From assembly GCA_008921705.1 (NCBI GenBank), contig VFFE01007669.1, positions 7,289,336 to 7,353,335 on the forward strand: DNA of 64,000 nt, read 5' to 3'. This DNA is from Burhinus oedicnemus. Lineage: Eukaryota > Chordata > Aves > Charadriiformes > Burhinidae. Shown here one piece after another: positions 45,894 through 59,000 of this stretch. Under the pieces are notes generated by a model. That model worked only from the letters and a program-made list of their open reading frames with translations. It was not told the origin of the DNA and did no database searches. The position numbers and the translations under genes are program-made. Position 1 is the first letter of the stretch. Every line of letters starts with the position of its first letter.

Positions 45894-47490
45894 GTTGACG
45901 TTGACGGGACAGTGGGCTCATCAGTAAACACGACATGAGCTGGATGGCTGAGTGGTACCGAGAGGAAATAAATGATAATATGTGGCCTCTTCAGAACAGC
46001 CTGAAAGTGTAGGTAACCTGTCAGTGATCTGCTTGCGCTGGGCAAGCCTTCGAAAAGCATTGTTATGCACTACAGTAACTTTTAGGAGTTAGGTGGCTAA
46101 GAAATACCATTACAGCTACACAACAGTGTTATGATGCTCTTGTGAAGTTGGTATCAACGTTAGTTCACTCTGCTGTGCAGCCCTCTTGTTTTGACTAAGA
46201 ACGCTCCTGTGACATGAAGACCAGGTTATAAGGAGACCGTGGCAGTGCAAAGCCAGGTAATTAAGCTCTTCACTGAACCAATAGCTCTCATCTTTCAAAA
46301 GCAAACACAGCGGGTACTCCAGTATGAAAAGCTAAGTGTGCGGGGCTGTCTCTGCTCCAAACCTGATTCTGGATGGAGTTCCTTTACTGCAAACGGGATG
46401 TAACTTGTCATGTGGTGTTCAAGTAAGCTGAAGAGGTAAATTCATGCTCTTGTCCTGCATGGATCAAATCGACATTTACTTTTAAATCTCAGTGGCAGAC
46501 AGACTGAAATGTAAGAAGGGAGAAAATATTCTGGAAGTCTTTCTGGACCAAGAGGAACTTTCTATCTCTGCAAGAGAAGTAGGGACACATTTCCTAGGGG
46601 CATCTCTAGATGGGTCAATGAGAAGCTTCAATGAGACTGTTAACCTTATAGCAACAAAAAATAAGAATGAAGCAGCCAGTGATATTAAGGACATGTAAAG
46701 ATGACTTATTTTGTGGTTTATAAAACATGAAGCCAAATGTAGGCAACATCTATGTCAGTCAAGTTACACAAGTGATAACCAAAGCCATGGATTGGAAGAA
46801 ATCAACTGTCCGTATCTCTGGGATGTACTGAGTCAGCCATGAGATATAGGAATGGGGGATAAGACATACGAGCACTTGCTTTTGGTGTTGACAGTGTGCA
46901 GTAGATATGAAACAAGGACATGAGAAAAGCTGAACTCAGGCACACAATATAAGGGAGAGAAGACTTGTCCTCCAAAGAAAGCAAGAGAAATTCTGGAGTC
47001 TGAAATCAAGGAACCTCCCTTACCGGGCTGCTGGTGCAGAAGGTGAAACAAGAAGAGTCTGGAGTGACTGTGGGTGTTTATGCCACAACATGAGAATTGG
47101 AGCCAAAACATGTGAATTTGCAAGCACTTAGGAACACAATCTTCAAAAAAAAAAGAGAAATCCTTCAAGAGTTAAACTGCAACATTAGGATTTTTGATGC
47201 AGTTTGGAATTCCAGGCTGTGACAAGGAGGCTCTTTGTATAATCCTTTGACTAATTTTGAAGTGCTGATAGGAGAAAAGCACTGTGCATCACTCAGTAGT
47301 GCCTCTGTTAGCAGAGTAGATGTCTGCATTGGTGGAGTCCAAGGGGCTTCTGACCAGAAGGATGGTTACAAGGGATATGCAATTTACTTAGAGCATAGTA
47401 AATTAATGCCACATTTGCTTTTTTATAATCAATTTTTACATATAAATGTGTGTAACCTACTTGAAATAAAAATTCAGAAGTAACCTACCA
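45894..47490 (+). other. CD83: probable CD83 3' UTR
   Basis: After the stop codon there is no further splice-compatible coding sequence. Candidate poly(A) signals AATAAA lie at 45967-45972 (74 bp after the stop) and 47465-47470. The second is followed by a GT-rich TTTGTCTCTGTGTG element about 25 bp downstream, the classical arrangement for cleavage. Its length, about 1.6 kb, would resemble the long 3' UTR of mammalian CD83. Short frames at 46492-46698 and 47235-47483 lie inside and show no known domain. Confidence 0.55.
47465..47470 (+). terminator. candidate CD83 polyadenylation signal
   Basis: AATAAA is followed by a GT-rich downstream element at about 47492-47505, a better context than the proximal AATAAA at 45967. 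A further AATAAA lies at 47517-47522. Confidence 0.5.
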
Positions 47491-48969
47491 TTTGTCTCTG
47501 TGTGCCACATATGGCAAATAAACCCAGAAATACTCCGTATCAATTGCATTTTATTTTACAACCAACATAATTACATCAAATAATGTAGATGCCTGATCCA
47601 GCCTCTTCTGTGGGAGAGGGCATGTATGTGTGTATAATTGATTAAGCAATGGATAATTTTATGCATTTCTAAGGAACTAAGATCATTTAAATTTTCCTCA
47701 AAATTCCACTTTGTTTCCAAAGTACGTTTTAAAACACCTGTTCCCTACTGACAGGCAAGTCATTGGGGAAAACACAAGGGTGTTTCAGTCTACCCATGGT
47801 GCACCATCACGGGTGACCTGTATGTTTAGACGGCAGTAATACGAACTGAATGTGCGTGTGTAATAACTGACCTACGGTACATTAAGTTTCTCCATTTGGT
47901 CAGAAAGGTTTAATACCTGACAGTCATAGTTTTTTGTTTATTTTTTTTTTATTATTAAATTTTTTTTAGGAGAGAGGACAAGAGGAAGGAAGGGAAAATT
48001 CAGTTGAAAGGGGTTGATAATTAATCAGCAGCAAAGGCTGAAACACTTTTAAAATTATTTCTCCAGATGTATAAATAGGATCAGATCAGATAGGACAGAA
48101 TGAAAAAAGAGACTTTGTGTAAGCAACTATACCCATTATTTTTTCCCCGAGCCAAACTGTCTGCAATGCTGAAGATGGGCCCTGAGGCAACGGCACTGGG
48201 AGTCACATTTCAGGCTCAGAAGTTTCAGGCTGGTTGATTCTGGGGATTTGCTGTGCAGTAGCAGTGATCACGTTCAAGGCCACTTAAATGCATTACAGAG
48301 TTTAGAAGGCGTAAGCAGTGAGAAAGTCTTATGCCGAGATGCTTGACTGAATCACAGAGCTGGAGAGAAACAGGCAACATCCTAAAGCGATGAAGGTGCC
48401 TGCGCATCTGGGATGTAAAGGATGTAAAGAAACTGTTGTGGCATTGTAGGACAAAACCTAACATTAGCTAGAAATATTATGAATGAGAACCAGATAACTG
48501 AAGGATAAAAGCTAATATATATTACAGCAACTTCAGTGCTAACAGGGAAGAAAAAAAAAATGTTAAAAAAAATCACATTGGCTAAAAATCTTACAGAATA
48601 AGCTACACGTTTTTCAATATAGTATCTCAGAATAGACAGTCCTTTCCTTGCAATATGGACCTATTCATAGTTCAAAATTACTGCCTCAGCTAGCCCAGCA
48701 CACAGGGGATGAGCCTATGAGCACATTCTTTAGACTTTCACTTCATTATTAAAGGGAAAGTCTTGTGGATTGCACAATCGAGAAGCTGTTTTGATTATAC
48801 AGATTAATTGCTTTGTTGGACAGAAAAAATTATTTTATTTTCCACCAGTCTTCTTATTATTGATATCTATAGTTTGTAAGATAATATAAAAGTATATGTG
48901 TATGCTAGAACTGTTCTTTGTAATACTTTCATACAATACGTTTTAGAATCAGGAATTCAATTAATCTCA
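47491..48969. other. intergenic DNA, nothing recognised
   Basis: AT-rich with T-runs at about 47931-47967 and a small tandem GGATGTAAA duplication near 48410-48428. No gene was recognised. Confidence 0.6.
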
Positions 48970-49125
48970 ATAAACCCATGAGGTGGGAAATACCACAATC
49001 TTTCTTTTATAAATAAAAGCTAAGACACCTGGAAATCAGCAAGCTCCTGAAGAAGTCTGGATCAGAACTGGGAAGAGATCCGAGGTTTCCTGACTCTCCT
49101 CTGGGTGCCTTAACCGCAGGAGCTT
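48970..49125 (-). repeat. MIR-type SINE relic
   Basis: The segment follows the reversed MIR order: CCCATGAGGTGGGAAATA, then TTATAAATAAAAGCTAAGACACC, then a GATCAGAACTGGGAAGAG block and a CTTAACC word. Compare the canonical 'cctatgaggtagg...acagatgagg...ggattcgaaccc...cttaacca'. Strongly diverged. Confidence 0.5.
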
Positions 49126-51334
49126 CCTTGTTAATATTTCCTGTGGGTTTTGTAACTTTTTCATCAATTTATTTTTCCTCTGTAACGTGCATTTTTCTGT
49201 TGTTTTGTCCAAAGGTGAACCATCTGCATTCAAAGTCAAGAATAAACATTATACATAAAGTTACTCATACAGAGCGAGTTTGTATGCCCGTGATTAAGGA
49301 ATATACAGCGAAACACTGCACCACCTGGGGAAGTTACCCTGAAGAGAAATTGCAACGGTCATACACCAGAGCTAAAAGAATATCCAAAATGGCAATGAGG
49401 GAAAGCTAAAGGACATAATCCACAAAATGCTGAGTGTATGAATTATAGCCCTTAGCTAAGCCTGATTTGCGTGCCTAGCACTTATACAGCAGATAACCCA
49501 GACTGACAGTGACCTTGACAGCATTGCAACACTAATATTTCCTGTAAAGGCCGAACAGTTTTCAACCTATTTCTCCTGAGCAGAAGTTACAAACACGCTT
49601 CTGTTCAACAGCGTGGACCGAAGTAATCCTCGCTATGTGCCTGTGAATGACACAAACAGAATATGGCCCTTTGGGCAAGCTGAATGCCTGCCTCCCTTCT
49701 TTCTTCTGCCCTTGATAAGACCATTTTGGAGAGCATAAAGAGCATTTCCCTGGTGCATACATTCCCTTTCTTCCCCCTCTCAGCACGGAGCTGAGCAGCC
49801 ATGCAGCGCAGAGGGGATCTGGTTCCAAGTATATTGAGCAACTGCAAGTATTTAGCGACCTTCCCAACCAACGCGTCTGCCCCTTGGGAACTGCAACTGA
49901 TTTTCCTCATCTCTGTACACGAAGACAGCATTCCTACACTATGTTACAGCTACATACGTAAAGGTAAATTGGAAGTGTTTTCCCTTTTTAAGCAAATATC
50001 AGTGACAAACTGGTTTTTAGTCATTTGTGGAACAAACTGCTGGGGAGATTAAAGAGTTACAAATAAACGCAACACCAAATTTTTCGGTTGATGGTCTGTT
50101 CTCTCTTCACTTCGCTGCCAAGACCTGTGTTTGCAGTACTCTGCTTTTCGCTGACTACAGCTGATCTTACTTCTGTGTAAAGCTGCGAGAAGAGTGCTGT
50201 TAATTCTCCGGAGCGGTGACGTAAACCCTGAAAAATACACCAAGGGAATGGGTGGTGGCAAGACCGACATGGGTCGCTGCAATGAGCGGTGGATCTTTTG
50301 AAGGCTTCATCTTACATCCAAGCCATATGAGTCGTCCCACCCTTTGATAGAAAAGCTCGCTACGTCCCTGTGGCTGAGTTACAAGTGCATCTCTTACGCT
50401 GCAAATGGACCGACATTTGCTCTGTTACAAGACAGATGTCACAGCCAGTGCAAAAAAAAAAAACCACCACCCCAAAACCAACCAAAACCAATAAACCCAA
50501 CTCCACGGACAGATTGAAGGCAAGGGGAAACAACTAAGAGAGAAGACACGTCTTAAGGGAAACATGGCTTGCACAAGCCCAGTGCAAACAAGGGCTTTGC
50601 TCTGTGCGGAGTCTTTCAGTTACTTCTGTGAAGGGAGTAAGAACAGTCTGTAGTGTTAGGGTTTTTTTGTTTGGGGGTTTTTAAAAACATTTGTGCTGTG
50701 TGCCTCAGTTTCCCTATCTATAAATGGGAGCGAATGACTTCAGGTGTTGTCTTGTGTAAGAGGCAGGGAAACTGGCAATATTTACACCTGGTTACCTGCT
50801 TGGAGCTGAAAGGAACTTTTTACCCCAGTTGTCCTTCAGGGGAGAGAACAGGAGGCTTGAACTGCTGGACATTAATGTTAAGGGAAAAAGCCCCTGCTGA
50901 CAAGAGCAGCAGGATTAATAAGAATTGGTAAGCAGAAAAATACAGGAGTCTCTGCAAATGCTGGGGTCTAGACCAAGCACCTGTAACACAAATGTGTGAC
51001 AGTTTCCACCCACTCCCTTTTGCTATTTTCATCCCATCTGAATTCCAGCTCTGCCAATTCACTCTCACATCTGTTCTCAGACTTGGTATCAACACTGATT
51101 TAATCACATTCCTTCCATCTACTGAGCTGGAAGTGTAGGGTTATGTACAAGCCAGGAGAAGTTAACCCCTTCCCTTCGTTAGCACCAGCTACCACACCTC
51201 TCTTGCAATGTGGCTGCTGGCATTCAGGTCCGCAGCTGAGCTGATGGGGCTGCATCAGCTTCCCGAATGGAGACTGTGTTGGGTACGTTACTGCTGAAAT
51301 AACCTTGCAGGTACGTACTGAGCACAAGAAGTCT
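49126..51334. other. intergenic DNA with one MIR fragment
   Basis: No gene was recognised; frames of up to 108 codons are chance. A MIR core fragment at 50690-50750 is listed separately. Confidence 0.6.
50690..50750 (+). repeat. MIR-type SINE core fragment
   Basis: TGTGCCTCAGTTTCCCTATC followed by TATAAATGGGAG is a near match to the MIR core. The ends are not definable by eye. Confidence 0.6.
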
Positions 51335-51588
51335 GGATGGCCAGCAGCATCTGTGGCTATGTGAACAGGAACACAGCCAGCAGATCAAGTAGATCCCCCT
51401 CCTCAGCACTCCTTAGACCACACCTAGATGCCTTGTCCAGTTCTGGGCCCCCAAGACTGCCTCCAAGGCAGTCAGGGCTGGGGCACTTGCTCTGTGAGGA
51501 GAGGCTGAGGGACCGGGGCTTGATCAGCCTGGAGAAGAGATGGGTTTTGGGAGACCTAAAAGCAGTCCCCCCAGTACCTATGAGGAAG
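51335..51588 (+). mobile_element. CR1 LINE fragment (first of a head-to-tail pair)
   Basis: Translated, the left part reads like the C-terminal CR1 reverse-transcriptase region (pattern ASSICGYVNRNTASRSS...SALLRPHLDALSSSGPP, against the CR1 form ANSILxCIRNxxxSRxx...[18 protein letters not shown]). It continues in DNA through GAGGAGAGGCTGAGGGACC and CTGGAGAAGAGATGG. An internal deletion removes the part between the FWAP motif and the GAGAGGCTGAG block. It stops before the CR1 3' end, where the next fragment begins at an earlier point in the element. Confidence 0.8.
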
Positions 51589-53075
51589 GTAGTCTTTAAT
51601 AAGTCCAGTTGTTCTCCAGGTACTCAGCCCCTGAGCTGGAAGACAGGGAGCAGAATGAAGCCCCCATAATCCAAGGGGAAATGGTTAGCAACCTGCTACA
51701 CCACTTAGACATGCACAAGTCTACGAGGTTGGATGGGTTCCACCCAAGGGTCCTGAGGGAGCTGGTGAAAGTTCTCACCAAGCCACTTTCCATCATTTAT
51801 CAGCAGTCCTGGCTAACCAGGGAGGTCCCAGTTGACAGGAGGTTAAAATGTGACACCCATCTACAAGAAGGGCTGGAAGGAGGATCTGGGGAACTGTCAG
51901 TCTGACCTCGGTGCCAGGGAAGGTCATAAAGCAAATCATCTTGAGTGCCTTCAGGTGGCATATACAGGACAACCAGGTGATCAGGCCCAGTCAGCATGGG
52001 TTTATGAAAGGCAGGTCCTGCTGAACTAACCTGATCTCCTTCTATGACAAGGTGGCCTGCTTAGTGGATGAGGGAAAGGCTGTGGACGTTGTCTACCTAG
52101 ACTTTAGTAAAGCTTTTTTGACACTGTTTCCCACAGCATTCTCCTGGAGAAACTGGCTGCTCATGTCTTGGAGGGGGTATGCTTCACTGGGTGAAAAACT
52201 AGCTGGATGGCCAAGCCTAAAGAGTTGTGGTGAACAGAGTTAAATCCAGTTGGCAGCTGGTCACAAGTGGTGTTCCTCAGGGCTCAGTATTCGGGCCAGT
52301 TCTGTTTAATGTCTTTATCAGTGACCTGGACGAGGGGATCAAGTAAGTTTGCAGATGACACCAAGTCAGGCAGGAGTGTTGATCTGCTTGAGGGAAGGAG
52401 GGCTCTACAGAGGGATCTGGACAGGCTGGATTGATGGGCTGAGGCCAATGGTATGACGTTCAACAAGGCCAAGTGCTGGGTCCTGCACTTGGGTCACAAC
52501 AACTCCATGCAGTGCTACAGGCTGGGGGAAGAGTGGCTGGAAAGCTGCCCAGCAGAAAAGGACCTGGGAGTGTTGGTCGACAGTCAGCTGAATATGAGCC
52601 AGCAGTGTGCCCAGGTGGCCAAGAAGGCCAATAGCATCCTGGCTTGTATCAGAAATAGTTTGGCTAGGGAAGTGATCGTCCCCCTGTACTCGGCCCTGGT
52701 GAGGCTGCACCTCGAATACTGTGTTCAGTTTTGGGCCTCTCACTACAAGAAAGACATTGAGGTGCTGGAGCACATCTGAAGAAAGGCAATGAAGCTGGTG
52801 AGGGGTCTAGAGCACAAGTCTTATGAGGAGTGGCTGAGGGAACTGGGGTTGTTTAGTCTGGAGAAAACAAGACTCGGGGGAGACCTTATCGCTCTCTACA
52901 ACTACCTGAAAGGAGGTTGTAGCGAGGTGGGTGTCAGTCTCTTCTTGCAAGTTACAAGCGACAGGACAAGAGGAAAGGGCCTTAAGTTGCACCAGAGGAG
53001 GTTTAGATCCAATATTAGGAAAAGTTTCTTCACCAAAAGGGTTGTCAAGCATCGGAACAGACGTTTCTCAATATG
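51589..53075 (+). mobile_element. CR1 LINE fragment with broken reverse transcriptase
   Basis: This copy re-enters CR1 upstream of the reverse-transcriptase core and runs 1.5 kb. Recognisable pieces in order are LHHLDMHKSTRLDGFHPRVLREL (about 51686-51760), VVYLDFSKAF (about 52096-52127), the FADDTK catalytic box (about 52349), and a long final open piece from [12 protein letters not shown] to [12 protein letters not shown] (52453-52779). After a TGA stop the same frame continues with MKLVRGLEH. Frameshifts lie after YLDFSKAF and before FADD, and small deletions occur near 51847 and 51898. The element is therefore dead. It breaks off at about 53075 without the CR1 3' terminal repeat. Confidence 0.93.
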
Positions 53076-55964
53076 AAATACTTCTGCTGGTGGCCCTTGG
53101 AGAAATTTGTAGTCTCCAACACATCTTGCACTCACATTTTGGAAGTGTTCTTAATACGTGACATTTAATAAAGACAATTTTTTTCTGCATCCCATCCCTG
53201 GATCTCAGAACTATGTGATTGCAATGGGCAAGTGACTGCACACGGACACACCGGCTCATGGAGCGAAGCATATGGTCTCATCGGTTTCTGGTCTGTGCAG
53301 TACTCAGCCATGCTGGGTTTTACAGATGGATAGAAAAAATAAATAAAAAATTCCTAACCTGTAGCACAACATGGCAAAAGATCCAGCCTCCTGTTTACAA
53401 GGCAAAGATACATTTCTCACACTGGGATGCTCTACATGGACTTGCTGCCCCATGGGGCAGTTTAGCAGGTGGGCCACTGCTGATGGAGCTGGAGCCAAAC
53501 CGCTCTCCTGGCTGGGAGAGGCAGCTCCCCCTTCTGCATACTGTCTCATGCAGCTCCCATCCTTGGCCTTGCAACTGTGCCCTTAACTTGCTAAAAATTG
53601 CGATCCCCTATCAGATGCTGGGACCTTTCTGCTAGGCTGCAAAACACTGGTCCTGAGGATATGTCCTTCATCTAAGCCCCTCTAGACCTCCATTTTGTAG
53701 GACCTAAGTTACTCAGGAACTCCTTACTGCCATCTTAATTTCTAGGGATAGTAGTAGGAAGCCCATGTTAAGTACTATGAAGTGCCCCTATATTATAAGT
53801 GCTCAGGATAAACAGATGATCTGTGTGGAACTTTTTGAAGGCTGCCTGATGCCCAAGCAGAAATGAGAGATTTGCACACAATAGCAGCACTTTTATGAAG
53901 TGCATGGAGCAGTATCTACATGCAAATTGGGTTGCTAGGCCCTCTGTCCTACCTACTGTACAAATACAGTCAAGTGTATTAAGATCCTGGCAATTGTGAC
54001 TGGCTCACTGTGCTCTACTTGAAAGGGTTGTAGTTGTGGTTGTAGTGCTCCTTCCCCTGGAGAAACAAAAAAACCCCAGCACCACCCCTCCCAAACCCAC
54101 CCAACATCAGCAAAAAAAGACAAGCAGCAGTCCTACAACATTTACTACAGTTCCTAAACAACAGAATTTGGCAAAGTTTGCCATGAGCCTAGAATAAGAG
54201 ATTTTCCCCTCAGTTCACGTTTCCTGTCACCTAAGCAGGTGTCAAATCTCCTGGGTTTGTCTTCTCACAGCTTCTTTCCATTTCACTCCATCTTAACAGC
54301 TGTAAATGTCTCTGGTAAATTGTGCTAGTACATTTCCATTAACATTAGCAAAAGAAAAAAAAAACATCAACTTTGCTGACAACAACTGTCGGTGTATGAA
54401 GATTAATCTTTACATAGCACGCAGAACACGGATCTGTTCTACATCTCCCAGTACAGCCCGTACTTTGTTTCCACTCCTTCTCAACAATCGTTTTCATGCA
54501 AAAAAGAAAAAAAATTAAAATAAAAATCACTGTATTATAGCATTATTGTGTTCACATTGCGATTCTTGCAGGCTTCACAATTCATGCTGTAGTTGGCAAG
54601 CTGCTTCTCTTTATGCTAGCAACACAGGGGACAAGCAGAGTTACTCACCCCAAATTCCTAGGAAGGACAAATTACAGCTTTCTTCTACTTTGCAGAAATA
54701 CTCTTAGGCTTAACTTATTTACAGCTTATAGCACAGAAAGAGTTAAAGCTTTTGTCATATTAAATAGCGACACACGACTGAACGCACGGGAGGCCTACCC
54801 TGACATAAACACGATGGCATGGCAAGCGTTAAAGCTTTGTGTATGGTAAATTAGGGCTTTGAAAAACATCTCAGTTGGGAGCAATTTTGGAAAATTTTGA
54901 AGCATGAATTACTGACTCTCCTTCTCTTCCCCCCTCCAAAGCAGTCTTTGAGGATTGGTCACTTTGGAGCAAAAAAAAAAATAAATAAAGCATCGACACT
55001 TGACATGCTCGATCCATCCATAAACGTAAACACGCCTGAACTGCAGTTGGATTTTTCTTTTACTAAAGAGCATGTGGAAGCAATTACCTGAATGTAAATG
55101 TGATAAAGAACGGATGAAATGCAAACCAAATGATGCCTTATTACTTAATATAAAGAGACTGTTCTGTGAGATCAAAGTTGTGCAGCACAAAATGTAATGG
55201 GCTTCACTGGAGAGACAGGCTTCAGAGATTTGTTTAAAACATGGCTGCATTTTGATGAAATGCTAAGTAGACAAAATTGGGGTAAGTTTAAAAAGTTTCC
55301 TAGAACCTGACCTATGATCTTCAATAACATCTTTTCTCTTCTCCCACTCTGTGCCATTCCCAGATGCTGCAAGGGTGGCAAGGAGAAACTTCCCTGGCTT
55401 CTTCACGGCCAGGGACGAGAACTACTCTGCCCCAAGGTGTGAAAGGAGCATCGCCGCCAGCACCCCCTGCAGACACCAGAAGGGGCAAGACCTTCTCAGT
55501 ACATATGTATGACACCCCTTGCACTGGGGCTTCTGCATGCTCCAGCCATCGCTCTGTGACCAGTCTCTACCTCAGCACATATTTGTCCTTTGAGTCACTA
55601 AAATTGGGAAAAGCAGCGAGATAACTTCTCCCAGGAACAAAAGAACTGAGGAGGAGAAGAAACCTTGAGAGTCATTTCCAAATGTTTTCCTACCATGGGC
55701 CATTTAATAAAATACAATTCCCATCAGGAACCTGCTTTGTCCTCCACCCTCTTCTCCAGTGTTAGTTTTTACTTCTGTCACTTTATAGCAATTTATATTT
55801 TTAATAAGCTGTGTGCAACAGACAAGGAGAAGGTATGCTGGGAAAATGGGCTAGTGGTTTCTGCAAAACTCCACAACATCATCCGAACTTGTCCTCTTGG
55901 CCTTGCCTTCCCTCCCACATCCCCCTTGCCTGGGAGCTGCTGCATATTGCTTTTGTCCAGCTGT
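53076..55964. other. intergenic DNA, nothing recognised
   Basis: Frames of up to 138 codons (53219-53635) show no domain. There are A-runs near 54352-54364 and 54970-54980. No repeat family was recognised. Confidence 0.6.
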
Positions 55965-56085
55965 TGATTCTGATCATGTAGATTGGGCCATCATCTTTAT
56001 CAGAAGTCTGTAGAGTATCTAGCACAATGATTGATAGTGCTGGGTCCCACCAAAACATAAATCAATGAGCAATAAAGTTAAACAT
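55965..56085 (+). repeat. possible ancient interspersed repeat tail, related to 8470-8625
   Basis: It contains CTGTAGAGTATCTAGCACAAT followed by TGCTGGGTCCCACC and an A-rich tail, the same word order as the repeat at 8470. Strongly eroded; the family is not named. Confidence 0.3.
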
Positions 56086-59000
56086 CCAAGTCACGCATAG
56101 AGAAAGCGACCTGACATTGGACTGCAAGCATTAATTAAAAAAAAAAAAAAAGGAAAAAAATGCATTTAACTAAGAACGTCAGGTCTTGAGTTATTGAAAG
56201 GATTAAAAAATAATGCAAATTAAAAGGAGCATGCACAGAATTAATGCTGCCTATCTCCCCCAGAATTAGCTCTTTAAAAGAAATAATATATGTTAAACTC
56301 CCAAAGAGACTATTTTCTTTTGTTTTTCAATTACATGCAATAATGGGGAGCGTTTTGTGAATGAGTCCGATACTTATGCCTCCAGTAAAACCCAGGATAC
56401 TGTACCTCATTCATGTTTATTTAACAAGCCCATAAAGAAAAAAACCAAAACCCAAACCATAAAAAATTATGATTGAATCAGACATTTTCCCTTCTCATCA
56501 GTGAAGAATTGTTATTGAAATCTTATGTATTATTTTTGCAGTGGCCGCAGTGTTCAAAGCAGCTTAGGGAGCAAATATAAAACACACTTGCCACAGAGTT
56601 TACAGTGGCTTTGATCATGCAAACACTAATTCTTTCATTTTAGAAGGGTTATTCACAGGAATAAATATTAAAACAACACTAAGCATTTGGACTGTCAGAT
56701 CCTAATTAGATGTGAACATGACATTGCAAGACAAAAGAAAGAGGGAACAATGTAATGACCAAGTACAGCACACCTGGGTGAGCTGTGTACTCATCCTGAT
56801 GCTGTGGCAGCTTTTCTGCTTTTCCTTCTCCTCTCCAGTTCGCTTGGAGACAGAAACCAGAGAGAGCCAGGAGCATTGGGATGGAGGCCGGGGTCAGGGT
56901 TAAATTGGCAGCAGTGACAGAGCAAATCAGGGTAATGGCAACGTGGCAGAAACAACCATCACCTGAGAGATTGCCTTCCTTACAGCAGTAATCCAGCTTG
57001 CAAGCATGACCTTACATTTGGAATTGTTTAATCATTCCTTTCCACTGTTATTTGTACCCCCCACAAAATTTACCTCCAAACCAGACAAATGAAGGGTTTG
57101 AGGCTGCTCGTGTGCTAACAGCCAAGCAACTCATCATTTGCTGCAACGGTAACAGGTTCAGGCCAACATCTACCACTCGAGACCAACACCAGGTTGGCAG
57201 CTCCTCGTTAGCTCATTAGCTTTATTACCTGTGGGTAATGGTCAAGTCAGCATAATTTGCTGCTATGTGGGCCATATGCTGTGGAGCTCATTTTGTGCCC
57301 TGCAGAGCGTCAGCAGTCCATCATTTCACTGATTGCTGGCTTTTGAAAATAAAACCTACTACTGCTGGCACACAAGCCCACTCTGAGAGATGTGCCTTGT
57401 TCTAAACGTGCTGTGTGATCACTCTTGTACTAGTGTGGCCTGGTCTCTTCCTTGCTACGGAGCTATATAAAAGTGGATCATTGTCCCTGGGGATATTTTA
57501 AAAATTCATTTTGGCATTTCCTTTAAGCTTTCATTTTTTTCTGAGTTACTACTTGGGCTGTGAGGTTTTTGTTATTCTTCCAGGATTGAGAGGACAGTGA
57601 TTTTTAGTAAAAAGGAAAGGTATTAATTGTGGGGATGGACTTCAGTTTAGGATGTTGGTTACAAGCTTAGTGGATTTTTACTAGCAGATACTGTAGGGCA
57701 GGACCCACCTGTTGCTAAACAAGCCCAGATAAACACAGCCAGTTTTGTTATGCTGTTACCCTTAAATTCTCAATGATGTAAACATGCCTTCCCGTGGGAT
57801 TAATTCACAGCTTCAAATCCATAATGCCGGAGCTGCTCCATGCGTGCAGCACCTAGTAACTGCCTTGATTTCACACAGATGTAACCATGAGTGGAATCTG
57901 GTCCCAATCTCTGAATTTCTTAATAAAATAAGGGTTTTAATTAGGAAGATGAGAAACTGAAAAGTTCCTAATGGCAGGAACTGAAAGACCCTACATTTGC
58001 AAAATGAATGAGGCAATCCAGAGTGCATCCAGTTTAGCTGCCCGAATTCATCGGCCCAAGAGACAGATTCCTCCGGCTCCTGGCTCACATTAATTGGAAA
58101 TCCCAGTCCCTGCTGTGCCCTCTGTGGACTGATGGTGCTTCAAGTACCCAAAGAGTGGTCCTGGTAGCCTTGCTGACCCCTGTGTTTAGTTACTGCGCCT
58201 GGATCTGAGAGGGTGCTGGCTGGGATGTGTGTGAATGGGAGGGGGCCAGGGCTGGGCACTGCTCAGGAGACAGGCTCTGGAGCCTCTGCTTCCTAGCTAA
58301 ATAAAAAGCAGCAGGTTGCTGAGGCAGCTAGGGGAGGTGCTCCCTCATCCTCTGACATGGGATGCTTTTTTCTGTTCTCGGAACAACTCCTGAGCCTGGC
58401 AACTGCTGTCAAGTCGAGTGTGAGACCCACTTCTGCAACCAACTGCTTGTTAGTCCCATGCGTGCCATGGGGAGCTGCAGTATCTGTCCTCCACAGCTGT
58501 GGAAATGCAATTGTATTGTGGAGAGGCAATCTTTAGTCACTTGGAAATTCACCATTTCACTTCCCGTTAAAAGCATTTTCAGGACTTTTTTTTTTCTATG
58601 TGATGAGAGCTTTCTTTAAAATAAGAAAAAATAAACCACGTTCATCTCCAAGGAGATGTGGGAAGCGGTTTTGGGGAAAATTGATGTTGAAAAGAAGTCT
58701 CGGCTAACAACAGGAACACACAACACAAGGCTGCAATGGTGCATGTGCCGTCTTGACGTGTGTGGGATGCTCCGGGCTCCAGAACAGCTACAGGTATCTT
58801 TTTGGGCCACTTCACTTTTCTTATCCTCTTTTTATGGCCACATCACTGCTTCAGAAAGCAGACTTTGCCCTCTTTTAAACCTGACCTGTGCTGCCTAATT
58901 GCATGAGGACATAGCCTGGTGTCTGCAACATCACAGCCACTTCCATGATGAATTGGATTTGTCAGTCTCTGGGCTGTGGTCTTATAATGTGCTATATTAT

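Noticed and set aside
53219..53635. 138-codon plus-strand frame downstream of the CR1 pair
   Set aside because: No domain or similarity was recognised, and overlapping frames exist on the other strand.
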